NCBI RefSeq assembly: GCF_025151535.1
Contig: NZ_CP102288.1
Span: 2,179,501 to 2,243,500, forward strand
Reading direction: 5' to 3'
Source: Segatella copri DSM 18205
GTDB lineage: Bacteria > Bacteroidota > Bacteroidia > Bacteroidales > Bacteroidaceae
Length of the DNA: 64,000 nucleotides
The notes under the pieces were generated by a model. It was given only the letters and a program-made list of their open reading frames with translations, ran no database searches and was not told where the DNA came from. Numbering within the stretch: the stretch's first letter is position 1; each line of letters starts with the position of its first letter. Positions 16,196 to 26,277 of this stretch are shown piece by piece. The position numbers were made by a program, and so were the translations under genes.

Positions 16196-17877
16196 TTCAG
16201 AACTCCTTTCTTCAATAATAATTCTTGTATGAAATTAGTCTTTACATCACGATTCAGTGCGCTATAATCAATATAGATTCTTACTCTCGTTGGCAACAGA
16301 GGAATCTGCTCCATCGTATTTGAAGGCTTACTTAAACCTAAAATCCGCTTAGCAGGTTCTATCTTACGTACAAAACCATACAAATCAGAACTATAGCATG
16401 ATTTATCCGAGTGGTTGATGCATTTTACATAATAGTCTTCTATTTGGTTAGCAACTATGGTAGTAGCAAGAGTTGCTCCCATTGCTACCAAACAATTGAT
16501 TAGCAATAAGCCATAAGTAAGCTTTCTTAGACGAACAATATTCTTACCCAACAATTTCCCTTCTGTAGCCATCAACAAGAGTATTGGCACCAAGTAGATA
16601 TAGCTAACATAGCGATAGAACCAACCGCCAGGTACCAAGAACTGAGTGGCAAAGAAAGCCAAAGATAGAGCAATCATCCCCTTTCCTCGCTTCGTCTTAT
16701 GCCCTCTTGCGAAACCGAACACCAATAAAGCCAACAACAACGCATCTATCCAGAACAATCCAGCTCCACCAAGCTTTGCATCTACAGAGCCACAAGCAGT
16801 AAGATTTTTCAGAGGATATCCTCCGTATGGAAATTGATAAACTTGACTCTGGGAGCCAGTAGTCGGTCTAGAGAAATCCGCAACAAGAATTTTCTCCAAA
16901 TTATTATATTTATCAAACGACTCAGGCTCCACTATCGACATGATATCAACATTAGCTTGACCCCCCATAAGCGGATAAACAGGCGAATGATGATCCATTG
17001 TATTCGTGATGTATGGATTAAAAGAGAATGTAAGGATGGAGACGATTGTCGCCCCTATCCCATAGCTAACGATTTTACCAACCATTCCACGTTTGCCTTG
17101 CTTCCAGAAATACACAATGAAACTTAGGTAAAGCAATCCAAACCACATCAACATATTAAACTTAACAGATATAGCCAACGCCAGCAGGCATACGAATATC
17201 GTCAAGAACTTCACCTTATCCTCCCGATAAAGAATCATTGAGCAGAATGCTATCAACACTATAGAATAGAGGTTGAAGTCAATATAGTAGCTCAAAACCT
17301 GATTCCAGATAACGGGCGGGAATGCGATCACAAAAGCCAAAATGCCGACCTTTTTCTTACTCCAATCTTCAAATACTTTACTCAAAGCCAAGATAGTGAA
17401 GAATAAAGAGGACAAAGGAAGAAAGAAATTACCAAGCTTTCCCATCTCCATATTTCCAGTAAAAGCGACAATAGATGCACAAATAGTCTCTTGCCCTTTT
17501 GCATAGTGATCTACCCACATTCTAGATGATTCGTCCACAAGTTTCATGGAGTGATGCTCATAGATAGGATTCCAACCATGACTTAGTAGATAAATACCTG
17601 GTTGATGATACCAATTGCTATCGAAGGCTGGATCTTTGAGTAAATAGCAAAATAAAGCTATAAGCGTCAATCCAAGAATCACACAACAAGGAAACAATTT
17701 TACTATACAACCTTTAGCTTTAGAATATGCAAGAGATAATCCTAAACAAATCACTAAGGATATAGGAAAAATATAACAGAAGATTTCTAATTTTAAAACC
17801 CATGACATTCCTGCCATAAGTAAAATCAGTATAGGCATTAGTAAAAATGTAAATGCCCCAAGTTGAACATACTTCAT
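16192..17877 (-). CDS. polytopic membrane protein, probable GT-C type glycosyltransferase
   Basis: About 561 residues from ATG 17877; an ATG at 17892 would overlap the upstream gene. It has an estimated ten to twelve membrane helices. After the first three helices comes a periplasmic-type loop with DPAFDSNWYHQPGIYLLSHGWN, like the first loop of GT-C enzymes, which carries acidic catalytic residues. The C-terminal end is a soluble region of about 90 residues. GT-C enzymes use polyprenyl-phosphate sugars, which would fit the UbiA-type donor synthase just downstream. I do not recognise a named family, so the function is an inference from topology and context. Confidence 0.6.
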   Translation of the reverse strand: MKYVQLGAFTFLLMPILILLMAGMSWVLKLEIFCYIFPISLVICLGLSLAYSKAKGCIVKLFPCCVILGLTLIALFCYLLKDPAFDSNWYHQPGIYLLSHGWNPIYEHHSMKLVDESSRMWVDHYAKGQETICASIVAFTGNMEMGKLGNFFLPLSSLFFTILALSKVFEDWSKKKVGILAFVIAFPPVIWNQVLSYYIDFNLYSIVLIAFCSMILYREDKVKFLTIFVCLLALAISVKFNMLMWFGLLYLSFIVYFWKQGKRGMVGKIVSYGIGATIVSILTFSFNPYITNTMDHHSPVYPLMGGQANVDIMSIVEPESFDKYNNLEKILVADFSRPTTGSQSQVYQFPYGGYPLKNLTACGSVDAKLGGAGLFWIDALLLALLVFGFARGHKTKRGKGMIALSLAFFATQFLVPGGWFYRYVSYIYLVPILLLMATEGKLLGKNIVRLRKLTYGLLLINCLVAMGATLATTIVANQIEDYYVKCINHSDKSCYSSDLYGFVRKIEPAKRILGLSKPSNTMEQIPLLPTRVRIYIDYSALNRDVKTNFIQELLLKKGVLK

Positions 17878-18491
17878 ATTAATTATTTTCAAATAAGATT
17901 AACCATTCTCTATAAATATTACTCATACTATACACCAAACTCTTTGAATATGCAGAATTTGACATATGTTGTAATTTTGACTCATCTGTTAGCAAAACTT
18001 TTGTTTGCAAAGCCATTTGCTCTGCTGAAAAAGTACCTAGAACTGGCTTAATAATTAAACCATCTATTCCATTTTCTATAACATCATATATAGAAGAAAA
18101 ACTACCATAAACGATTGGAACGCATGAATTATTCATAGCCTCCATAACAACTAAAGGTACTCCTTCAAAATCAGAAGTCAAGAATAAGATTTTAGCTTTT
18201 TTATATGATGATAGAGGATCTGTAACTACTCAGCACCCCTATAGAAAACTTCTCGTTAATAAAGCATAAACTTGATTTTGCTTATTTTCTTCATCATTAC
18301 AAACTTTTTAATGATTGAGTCGATGAGGACGTAGGCTGTTTAAAACAGTTCATTTAACGAGTTCTTTTCCGATGATGCCTCCAACATGTCTCCTTTGTCT
18401 ATTATCGCCCTTCAACAGATTATCTGCCAGGAGATGCGTTTTTGCATTCCCCGTAAGTCAAAAGTCTGCGTTAAGGGATGTAAATCGTGAT

Positions 18492-18522
18492 TTTGCCATG
18501 TGGAGATAAATGCTTATCTTTG
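18492..18522 (+). promoter_or_regulatory. promoter of the ISBst12-type transposase
   Basis: TTTG at 18492-18495, 19 bases, TATCTTTG at 18515-18522. It matches the Bacteroidota consensus and lies 9 bases before the ATG. Confidence 0.75.
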
Positions 18523-18531
18523 CACCAAAAA

Positions 18532-20007
18532 ATGGCAAGCGACTGTACTGACATAGATGTTGTTTTGCGCCAGATAAACCAGCGTCTGCGCAAACTTGAG
18601 AAGTCCGACTCCGAGAAGACTGAGGAGATCGGACGTCTCAACCGTGTCATTAACCAGAAGGACGTGGAGATACATAATCTAAAGACAGAACTTGCTTCCA
18701 CAAAGGCTGAACTAGCCGTTGCTAAAAAGCGCATCAAGGAACTCGAGGGTGCTGATGACGATACATCAAGTACACCAGGAAAGCCCGAGAAAAACAGCAG
18801 TAACAGCAGTATCCCTCCATCCCAAGAAAGTATCGCTTCCCGTGAGCTGCGCAGGACCAAGTCTCTTCGCAAGCCAAGCGGAAAGCCGAGCGGTGGACAG
18901 CCTGGTCACAAGGGTCACACACTGCAGACTATAGCAGAACCAGACGTAATTGTAAAGCACGAACCCGTCTATTGTAAATGTTGTGGTCGGCTCTTGATTG
19001 ATATACCATGCCAGAAGATCCGTAAGACACAGATTGTTGATATCAAGGTGGTCGTAGAGACCTGCGAGGAACAGTATTACGAGAAGGTCTGTGAATGCGG
19101 TTGCGTAAACAACTGCGAAGCTCCCAACTGTCGTATCAAGTATGGTGACAACCTCCGTGCACTGGTGACATACCTTAATGTAGTGCAGTGTATTCCGTTC
19201 AAAAGGATTGCAGAACTTATATCCGACCTGTCCGGCCAGAATATAAGTGAGGGAACAGTGCAGAACATACTCAAAGAGAATAGCGGCAAGGCAGACTGTG
19301 CATATGAGGAAATACGCAAGAGGCTGGAAACAGCGTCAGTCGTAGGAGCCGATGAAACTGGTGCTACGGTAGGAAAGCATCTGCATTGGAACTGGATATT
19401 CCAGAACGACCTGCTTACATACGTGTTCCAGTCAGAATCGCGAGGTCAGAAGGCCATAGATTCCAAGTTTCCAAAGGGACTTCCCTATTCGACACTTGTG
19501 ACTGACAGACATCAGAGCTACTTCAGGATGAATGTTAAGGACCATCAGGTCTGCCTGGCTCATCTTCTTAGGAATGCAGAGTATCTGAACGAACTGGATC
19601 CAAACCAGAACTGGTCACGGAGATTCATCCATCTGATAGAACACTCTATAAATCTCAGAAGAGAGGACAACATTACCTCTAGAAAGATAAAGGTACTGAA
19701 GACAAAGATGAAGAACCTCTTGGGTGAAAGCCTCACGCATTTAGATAACGAGTTTGAGAAATTCAAGAGGGGTATCCTTAAAGTCAAAGACTACCTATTT
19801 ACCTTTCTCTCCAATCCAAGTGTGCCTTACGAGAACAATGCCAGTGAGCGGGGAGTTAGGAAAATCAAGATAAAGCAGAAAGTCAGCGGTTGCTTCCGAA
19901 CAGACAGCGGTGCCGATGATTTTGCCAAGTTGCACTCCATTGCTGAAACTGCTATGAAGAACGGAAATTCTAAATTCAATGCAATTCTTGCTGTAGTACA
20001 ACAGTAA
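18532..20007 (+). CDS. IS66-family transposase (ISBst12 type, single ORF)
   Basis: 491 residues from ATG 18532; a GTG at 18487 lies inside the promoter region and is unlikely. Residues 10-75 form a coiled coil, followed by a Pro/Ser/Lys-rich linker (RKPSGKPSGGQPGHKGH), a zinc-binding region with CKCCGRL and CECGCVNNCEAPNC, and the DDE domain: GADETGATV, LVTDRHQSYF and NNASERGVRKIKIKQKVSG with the final Glu. The reading frame is intact and has its own promoter, so the element could be mobile. It points against the host gene it interrupts. Confidence 0.93.
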   Translation: MASDCTDIDVVLRQINQRLRKLEKSDSEKTEEIGRLNRVINQKDVEIHNLKTELASTKAELAVAKKRIKELEGADDDTSSTPGKPEKNSSNSSIPPSQESIASRELRRTKSLRKPSGKPSGGQPGHKGHTLQTIAEPDVIVKHEPVYCKCCGRLLIDIPCQKIRKTQIVDIKVVVETCEEQYYEKVCECGCVNNCEAPNCRIKYGDNLRALVTYLNVVQCIPFKRIAELISDLSGQNISEGTVQNILKENSGKADCAYEEIRKRLETASVVGADETGATVGKHLHWNWIFQNDLLTYVFQSESRGQKAIDSKFPKGLPYSTLVTDRHQSYFRMNVKDHQVCLAHLLRNAEYLNELDPNQNWSRRFIHLIEHSINLRREDNITSRKIKVLKTKMKNLLGESLTHLDNEFEKFKRGILKVKDYLFTFLSNPSVPYENNASERGVRKIKIKQKVSGCFRTDSGADDFAKLHSIAETAMKNGNSKFNAILAVVQQ

Positions 20008-20879
20008 GACGATTACTCATGCCCATAGGGGGTGCTGAGTAGTTACGAGGATCTTGGAAACCTAAAAATTCCACATTACATAAATTATACATAGAGGCTT
20101 TACGCTTTACATTCTGCAACTCCGCACCATCGCCTATTATGCGTAAAGTCCATTCAGAGTTACAACGTTTCAATTTATTCCAAACTTCAATTATTCTAGA
20201 AACATTTTTATTCTCATCAATTCTCCCAACAAACAATGCAATATTGTCCTTTGCTAAAGAATCAGAATTTGTCTGCTCCAAAGTTGTAATAGGATTATGA
20301 ATAACTTTTAGTTTTCGATAGTTTTTTAAATATACATATTCTTTGAAATCATCTATAAAACTTTCTGAAAGCAATACAAAACAATCACTGTACACATAAT
20401 TATAAGTGAGACATAATTTAGAAGCAATACGTGTTAGAAATAGTTTCCCTTTTATTACCATACGTTCCCATAAATTACAACTATCAGTCAAAGTCCGAAT
20501 TAATGTATACAAGCGGCCGTTCATTTTAGGTGAACAATGCAACACTGTTATAACTTTTATTTTGTCCTGGTCAACAACCTTTCTTATCAACCTTAAAGGA
20601 TAAAAATTTTGTCCCCACTGGTTTATTATAACATCCGGAGAAAAAGAAGCTACTATTGAAGAATAAGCATCAATGTTATATTTTGACACTTTACCCCCGT
20701 TTCCGATATATATGTCAATTCCTTGCAGCACATGATGACTAGACTCACCTAATGTTGGGCTGCATAAAGCAAAGACTAACACATGATGCCCTTCTTCTTT
20801 GAATTTATTTGCCAACTGAAGAGTAACTTTTTCAACCCCTCCTACAGCAAAACTTTTTAATGTAAACAGAATATTCATT

Positions 20880-21986
20880 TTAATTAGAGATTTTCAATAA
20901 AGCACTAGCAAATTGACTTGCCATTTGACGTACACTAAATTGAGAATAAAGTTTTTTACTTTCTTCTACAGGTTTTTCTGCTATTAACATATCAACAATA
21001 GCCTTACCCAAAGCAATATCATCACCAGATGGAACCATAACGCATTCTCGACCATTTGCCAAATCGTAGGCAGCTCCCACTGAATCTGTAGCAATGACTG
21101 GAGTTCCTTGTTCTAAAGCTTCATTTACAGTTAGTCCCCAAGCCTCTATAATTCCTTGAAAAGGATAACTAGGTAGTACAAAAAGGTCTGATTGTTGATA
21201 ATACAAACTTCGATTAGAAGGTTCTATCTTTCCTGCAAAGATTACGTTTTCTAAATTCGTTTCAGCTACATAATCTTTGCATTTCTTTAGCATTTCTCCT
21301 TCACCACATATTAGTAAATATGCACTTGGAAGTTGATTCTTAACAAATTTAAAAGCATTTATCAAGTTCATAATTCCTTTACGCTCAATAAGTCTCCCTA
21401 AATATAACACTATTTTAGAATTCTGAGAAAACCCATATTTTTCTCTTATACTAGTATTCTCATCACAACTGGGAGATGTACTACTATCATAGGCATAGAC
21501 AATATTCTGTTTATCTACTCCATAAGTTACAAGATATTCACGAGCCTTGCTACCTGACGCAACACATAAATTAGCCTTTTTTGCATAAAAGGTTATCATT
21601 TTCATGTGAAGCCAATTCTTTATGCGTTTTTTGAATGGCTGACTGCCTAGAGGAGCTTCCCACTTTTCTGACCAATAAACAAAGGGGATTTTTTTTTGTA
21701 AGCACTTTTTGTATGCAAAAAAAGCAACAACAAACTGGTAAATTGTATCTATTGGTGGGAACACAACCACATTAAATTCATTACTATCCATAACCCCAAG
21801 AATATCTTTAGGGCGATTTACCAATACCATACCTATAGGTATATCTTTTTTAAAAGACAACCCATAAACTGAGTTTGCTAACTGTATATCGGTAACAGCT
21901 ATATGTAATTCTACTTGCTTGGACAGCTCCTTAAAAAACTCTAACCGATATTCCGGCAAAGTATTATGAATAAATAAAACTTTCAT
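20880..21986 (-). CDS. GT4-family glycosyltransferase
   Basis: 368 residues. The N-terminal acceptor domain starts MKVLFIHNTLPEYRLEFFKEL. The donor domain has ILYLGRLIERKGIMNLINAF near residue 190, LLICGEGEMLKKCKDYV near 226 and the E(x)7E-type motif in PFQGIIEAWGLTVNEALEQGTPVIATD near 277, typical of retaining GT4 enzymes. It acts in the cytoplasm on lipid-linked intermediates. It overlaps the upstream glycosyltransferase gene by 23 bases and ends two bases before the next start, so it is in one operon. The sugar is not predictable. Confidence 0.92.
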   Translation of the reverse strand: MKVLFIHNTLPEYRLEFFKELSKQVELHIAVTDIQLANSVYGLSFKKDIPIGMVLVNRPKDILGVMDSNEFNVVVFPPIDTIYQFVVAFFAYKKCLQKKIPFVYWSEKWEAPLGSQPFKKRIKNWLHMKMITFYAKKANLCVASGSKAREYLVTYGVDKQNIVYAYDSSTSPSCDENTSIREKYGFSQNSKIVLYLGRLIERKGIMNLINAFKFVKNQLPSAYLLICGEGEMLKKCKDYVAETNLENVIFAGKIEPSNRSLYYQQSDLFVLPSYPFQGIIEAWGLTVNEALEQGTPVIATDSVGAAYDLANGRECVMVPSGDDIALGKAIVDMLIAEKPVEESKKLYSQFSVRQMASQFASALLKISN

Positions 21987-23097
21987 AAATGCTCAACATT
22001 TTTTTATGTATCTTATCAATTTGGCAATAATCATTATAATAAGCAGCCTGATTCATTTTCATTTTAGAATTATCTGCATTACATAAAAAAGATAATTGGA
22101 CCATCAAATCCATCTTATCACCATGTTTAAACAACATCCCTCCCTGTGAGTATTCTATTATAGATTTAAAGAAAGGGACATCTGAACATAAAACTGGTAC
22201 ATTAAAATAGTAAGCCAAAGATAGTACTCCAGACTGCGTAGCTGACAAATAAGGGTAAACAACACATTTCGCATGGGAATACAAATACTGAACTTCAGAG
22301 TCATCAATAAATCTATTAATTACTAAGATATGCTTTTCTGTTTCATCTTCTTTACGTTGAAACGCAATCGTTCCATTTCCCGCAATAACCAAGCGTTCCT
22401 TAGAACAAAGATTACTATTATAAAAAGCATTATATAATAATTCAACACCTTTATATTCCTCTATTCTACCAAAGAACAATATATAATTATCATAAGACAG
22501 TTCCTTCGGCTTTTTGCGTCCCCTAATTATGCTCTCTGTAACTAATGAGGGGAAATCGTGATAGAATGAAAGCTTGGAGTTTTTTGCCTCTAATTCTTTT
22601 TTCTGCACTATGCTATTCGTAACAAAAGCATCGCTCAACTTTAGAACTTGATATACTCTATGGTAAAACAAATGATGCTTTAACATTTGCAAAAAACTCT
22701 TTTTTGCTTCATGAGGATGCAAATCATGTACGGTATTCAAAACTTTGATACCATGTTTATGCAACCCAACAAGTAATTGAGGATGACAACTACCAGTTAG
22801 AATATGGACAAACTTAATGTGATACTTTTTACAATCATCAATTAGATTGCTATAATATGGCGGATAAATCGGAAATACCAAATGAAATAATGACTTTACT
22901 TTATTTTCTGGTTTAAGAAAAAAAGTAGCTTTTGAACGCAGATCAAGTTTAATCTGATCTGTATAAAATTTCTGTTCGTTTTCTACTAAGAAAAATCTAA
23001 TATCATCTGTGCTGCTAAAAGAGTTTACTATATTAGCAACATATGGTCCCATCCCTGCATATGAGGTATCTGCCAATAATAATACGTTCTTATTCAC
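21964..23097 (-). CDS. GT4-like glycosyltransferase
   Basis: 377 residues from a GTG at 23097 (VNKNVLLLADTSYAGMGPY), whose codon overlaps the stop of the restored acetyltransferase frame. An earlier ATG at 23178 is open only because it reads a shifted acetyltransferase tail. The donor domain shows ILFFGRIEEYKGVELLYNAF, LVIAGNGTIAF and, near the end, YPYLSATQSGVLSLAYYFNVPVL with the GT4-type donor loop; the usual EX7E pattern is weak, which is common in fringe members. Upstream is the frameshifted acetyltransferase, downstream another GT4. Confidence 0.85.
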   Translation of the reverse strand: MNKNVLLLADTSYAGMGPYVANIVNSFSSTDDIRFFLVENEQKFYTDQIKLDLRSKATFFLKPENKVKSLFHLVFPIYPPYYSNLIDDCKKYHIKFVHILTGSCHPQLLVGLHKHGIKVLNTVHDLHPHEAKKSFLQMLKHHLFYHRVYQVLKLSDAFVTNSIVQKKELEAKNSKLSFYHDFPSLVTESIIRGRKKPKELSYDNYILFFGRIEEYKGVELLYNAFYNSNLCSKERLVIAGNGTIAFQRKEDETEKHILVINRFIDDSEVQYLYSHAKCVVYPYLSATQSGVLSLAYYFNVPVLCSDVPFFKSIIEYSQGGMLFKHGDKMDLMVQLSFLCNADNSKMKMNQAAYYNDYCQIDKIHKKMLSIYESFIYS

Positions 23098-23652
23098 TAT
23101 GACTAAAAAAATATTTCTGTTTCTGTATAATAAGTTCACCCTCTGAGACACCCGGAGTTTGTGTCCAAGGATACGCATTGGAGGTCTCCAAAACTTTGCG
23201 AGAATATTCGTCCATCGTCATTATAAATTTTGCAGGAATGCCCCCCATACCTCACCTGCTGGAATATGTTTTGTTAGCACACTTCCAGCAGCTAATATAC
23301 TATTTCTTCCTATAGAAGTATTTGGCATTAATATCGAGAAAGCCCCCACAAAAGAATTTTCATACAATTCAATAGCTCCTACTTTATCCAGAGAAATATG
23401 TGGCTTTCCTAGAAACCGAGATACATTCCATACGCTAACATCATGATTTATAAATTTCACGTCTGCAGCACAAGTCACATTGTCATGAATACTAATTAGA
23501 TAAGGTTCTGTCCCAAAATAATGAGTATATAACTTAATATTATTGCCACAAAAAAAGAATTTATTTCTCATTAATTCCAATCTTTTCTCCAAAGAGCAAT
23601 GTTTTATTCGATAATTAAATATTTTCTGTGAAATTTTTAAAATTATTCCCAT
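23090..23652 (-). pseudogene. hexapeptide-repeat acetyltransferase with a G-tract frameshift
   Basis: The first 143 residues contain left-handed beta-helix repeats with NHDVSVWNVS near 69, VGAFSILMPNTSIGRNSILAAGSVLTKHIPAGEVWG near 103. A run of six G near 23240 then shifts the frame to an early stop at 23221. One more G would restore GGIPAKFIMTMDEYSRKV, and the reading continues to a stop at 23090, the expected family length of about 187. Such enzymes O-acetylate sugars of surface polymers using acetyl-CoA. The lesion could be a phase-variable tract, a fixed mutation or a homopolymer base-call error. Confidence 0.85.
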
Positions 23653-24418
23653 ATTGTACTCATTAATTTATTGAGATATTATATTTGTTCAAAATTGACA
23701 TCAATTCTTTTGCACGGGCAGAAGTGTAATGTTTTTTTATAAAAGAAGAAACTTTCTCGTAATCAAAAGATTTAGCACGCAAATCATCCAAAACCTTTTC
23801 AAAATCTTCATAAGAATCAACTTCTGGTACTATACTTTTTAAATTATACCACAAAGTATCATCAGAATCAGGATAATGTCCTATTACCATACAACCATTA
23901 CATAACATTTCAAAGAGTCTAGGAGTAACTTGGTTAAAACAAGAAGATTCCTTTTTAGCCTCATCAATTCCAGGCGTAGTATAACAAGAAATTTTTGTCT
24001 TGCTAATCATATCTAGATATGAACTTCTGCCGGTATCTTTAGCGACAATATTTCCTCTATGATCTATATATTGACGATTTTCAATATCTCCATTATTCAT
24101 TATATAAGTAAAATCATCATGCAAAGACGCATACTTATCTAACATCCTTATAAAGAAAGGATTAGGTCTACCAAAAACACAAAATTCATATTTTTTTTCA
24201 TTGTCCTTATTTACCTTATATCTATCTGGATAAGACAAAGCCCAATGCTCTATGTTCAAGGGACATCTATGTTCTTTTAAGAACCTATAGACCTCTAAAT
24301 TTGTTACCAGCACCAAGGGCACATCTTTATAGGCTAAATAAAAATCATCTAACTCAGATTCCTTTAACCAAAAATCTAGGCTCAGGTGCGGAAGTCCGTG
24401 GATAGCCCAGCAGGCATG

Positions 24419-25491
24419 TTAACCGAAGATCATCATACGGTACATGAAGAAAGTCAAGTCTGCTACTCCTCTCACCTGCGCCCGAAATCCCTTCATCTTT
24501 GAGTTGAGAGATTCTGCAGAAGCATTGGTTGAACGATTGTTGAAGTAATTCAATACATACTCCTCCTTCTCCTTTATAGTGTCACGTACTGCGATTAGCT
24601 CTCTGATGTGGCTTCTGCCTATATTCTTGTACCACGCATGTAATGCCTTCTTGGCCTTCTTGCGGCTCTGCTTCTTCTTGAAGATGTTTCTCAATGCGCA
24701 GACCAAACCATAGCCGGTCTTGATTCGGTTATCCAGTTCGAAGAGAATCTTCATGCCTTTCTTCTGCCAGTCCGTCCAGTCATTGCCGCTCTTGAGCAGA
24801 GGGTAGCGTACATGAGTCAACAGTTCCACCTTAGTCTCACCATTGGCAAGTATCTCTGGCTGAAACTTCTCATTCTTGCGCTTTCGCGGCCTTCCAAGGG
24901 TTTTGCCGTTCTTGCTCTTCTTTGGTTTGTGGTTCTTCGCATAGTATGCCCTCGCCTTGCGTCTTGCCTGCACAAGTTTCTTGAACTTGCTTTCCTGCAT
25001 ATTCCTCTCCGTGACGGCAGCACGCTTGAGTTTCATGCGCATCTCCTCAAGACCTTTGCCTGCAAGCTGCATGATATGAAAGCAGTCTATGACAATCTCC
25101 GCATTGGGGAATACCTGCTTGATGATGCCCATCATGCTGTCGGAGAAATCCATCGTGACTTCCTTCACTGCAAGACGTTTCTCTTCCGGTATAGCCATGA
25201 GTCGCATTGCCACTTCTGCAATGGTAGTCCCCTTGACAGCTGCGATGAGCGTACCACGCTTACCATGGCCTTCCTTGTTGGAGAGGAATGTAAAGAGGTC
25301 ATTGTGCAGCATACTCTCATCTATGCTTAGGTGCGTGCCCATATTCGGCGAAGAGCACCCACTCTGCGGCATGATCCTTCGTCCCAGTCTTCAAAGTCAC
25401 TCAGGTGCTCCTTGTAGACACGGTTCAGGTACTTACCGTCAGTCCGGAAGAATCGCGCCACGCATTGGGCCGTCACTGGGTAGGTATCCAA
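24419..25491 (-). pseudogene. ISL3-type transposase ORF B of copy 1, frameshifted
   Basis: The frame opens at a TTG at 25491 (LDTYPVTAQCVARFF) and is lost around 25380-25345, where the expected DHAAEWVLFAE stretch is out of frame, then resumes as MGTHLSIDESMLHNDLFTFLSNK. The catalytic parts downstream are open: SIDES, TMDFSDSMM, NRSTNASAESLNSKMKGFRAQVRG. Compared with copy 2 the disturbed bases are at the same places but differ in kind (GGGACGAAGG here, GGGACCGTAGG there), so at least one of the two is likely a consensus error. Confidence 0.75.
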
Positions 25492-25879
25492 CCATTTCTT
25501 TTAAAAAAGCAGCGAACTCAATTGAGTAGCTGGTGCCGTCTGCAATAAGTGCAGGAGTATCTAACAGTTGGTTCTTCCCATCCTCCGTAAGCCATCTGCG
25601 ACGGCGCACATGAAGGGCAACCTTGTGCTCACGCACAGGGAAGTCATTGAACACCCGGGGCTCAGTAAAGCCATTCGGCTTCAAATCATGCCACATATCA
25701 TCGCGCAGGTCACGTTCGTCAAGATTGATATGAAGAATGCGGATTTCCGTATTCGTCTCATCGTATAGACCAGTGCACTCTTCATCGACATTGGTAACTT
25801 CAAAGGTGTCAAGCATCCCTTTTGGAAGCATGTAGCGTACGAGTATCTCGTAGTCAAATTGGGTAGTCTTCTTTGCCAT
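25439..25879 (-). CDS. second ISL3-like element, N-terminal ORF A, copy 1
   Basis: 146 residues with the conserved HVRRRRWLTEDGKNQ stretch near residue 85 and a C-terminal FLKEMVGYLPSDGP that overlaps ORF B in the +1 frame after a T6A4G run. The other copy at 28445-28885 differs by two residues at most. Likely the N-terminal DNA-binding portion of the transposase. Confidence 0.8.
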   Translation of the reverse strand: MAKKTTQFDYEILVRYMLPKGMLDTFEVTNVDEECTGLYDETNTEIRILHINLDERDLRDDMWHDLKPNGFTEPRVFNDFPVREHKVALHVRRRRWLTEDGKNQLLDTPALIADGTSYSIEFAAFLKEMVGYLPSDGPMRGAILPD

Positions 25880-26277
25880 GATGCAAAGGTACTACTTTTT
25901 ATTGGAAAACATGTACCGTGCGATGATAATCTTTTGGTTTACATGTCTGCTGGGCTATCCACGGACTTCCGCACCTGAGCCAAAATCTATGATGACAGGT
26001 ATAGTATTTTTATTAACAAAACACGTAGGGCGGGTTTCAGCCGTCATTACATACATCAATGACAACTTATTACTTTTAAACACCAACTTATTTACAAAAT
26101 TTGCAAAACCATTCTTATTTATAAGATTAAATTTAACAAATCTAGTAAATTTGTTTTCACTTTTGAGACGCAAATGTAATTCTGACGCTAAAATTTCATC
26201 CCATTCTCTAACAATTCGCCAAGAAGGCTGAATTGCGTTCATTGATTTAATTGTAGTTAACTTCATTGCATTATATT

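Larger units (their letters stand above)
18223..20046 (+). mobile_element. IS66-family (ISBst12-type) insertion sequence
   Basis: 1824 bp with terminal repeats GTAACTACTCAGCACCCC at 18223 and inverted at 20046. The 8-bp target duplication GAGGATCT lies at 18215-18222 and 20047-20054. It has one transposase gene and no tnpA/tnpB, as in the ISBst12 branch. The 300 bases before the gene hold no clear ORF. Confidence 0.93.
17879..20878 (-). pseudogene. GT4-type glycosyltransferase, split by IS66/ISBst12-like element
   Basis: The N-terminal half starts MNILFTLKSFAVGGVEKVTLQLANKF (20878), with the AGG-type acceptor loop, and contains IALFVGRIDENKN near residue 215. The C-terminal half has TSDFEGVPLVVMEAM, the GT4 donor-binding EX7E-like region, and ends at 17879. 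Cutting out 18223-20046 with one 8-bp duplication joins GFQDP to LSSYKKAKILFLTSDFEG in frame. The intact chain would be about 390 residues. GT4 enzymes transfer a sugar from a nucleotide donor in polymer assembly. Its stop lies directly before the next gene. Confidence 0.92.
24379..25981 (-). mobile_element. second ISL3/ISAon1-like element, copy 1
   Basis: 1603 bp with inverted ends GGCTCAGGTGCGGAAGTCCG on both sides and an 8-bp target duplication AAAATCTA at 24371-24378 and 25982-25989. Same two-ORF plan as the first ISL3-like element but clearly a different sequence. The other copy is at 28343-29951. Confidence 0.93.
23663..26266 (-). pseudogene. glycosyltransferase of the CgeB/Glyco_trans_1_2 type, split by ISL3-like element
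   Basis: The N-terminal part runs from ATG 26266 (MKLTTIKSMNAIQPSW) to IIDF at 25982. The C-terminal part starts WLKESELDDFYLAYKDVPLVLVTN and ends at 23663. Taking out 24379-25981 and one copy of AAAATCTA joins IPVIIDF to WLKESEL in frame, for about 330 residues. The second half has CVFGRPNPFFIRML, RLFEMLCNGCMVIGH and a conserved Glu, as in CgeB/YkvP-like glycosyltransferases. It is the first gene of the polysaccharide operon that I can see; a truncated IS982 lies 12 bases before its start. Confidence 0.8.

Noticed and set aside
23097..23178. ATG start at 23178 for the GT4 gene
   Set aside because: The added 27 residues come from the acetyltransferase tail in another frame. The GTG at 23097 fits the usual start of the domain and the overlap with the restored stop.
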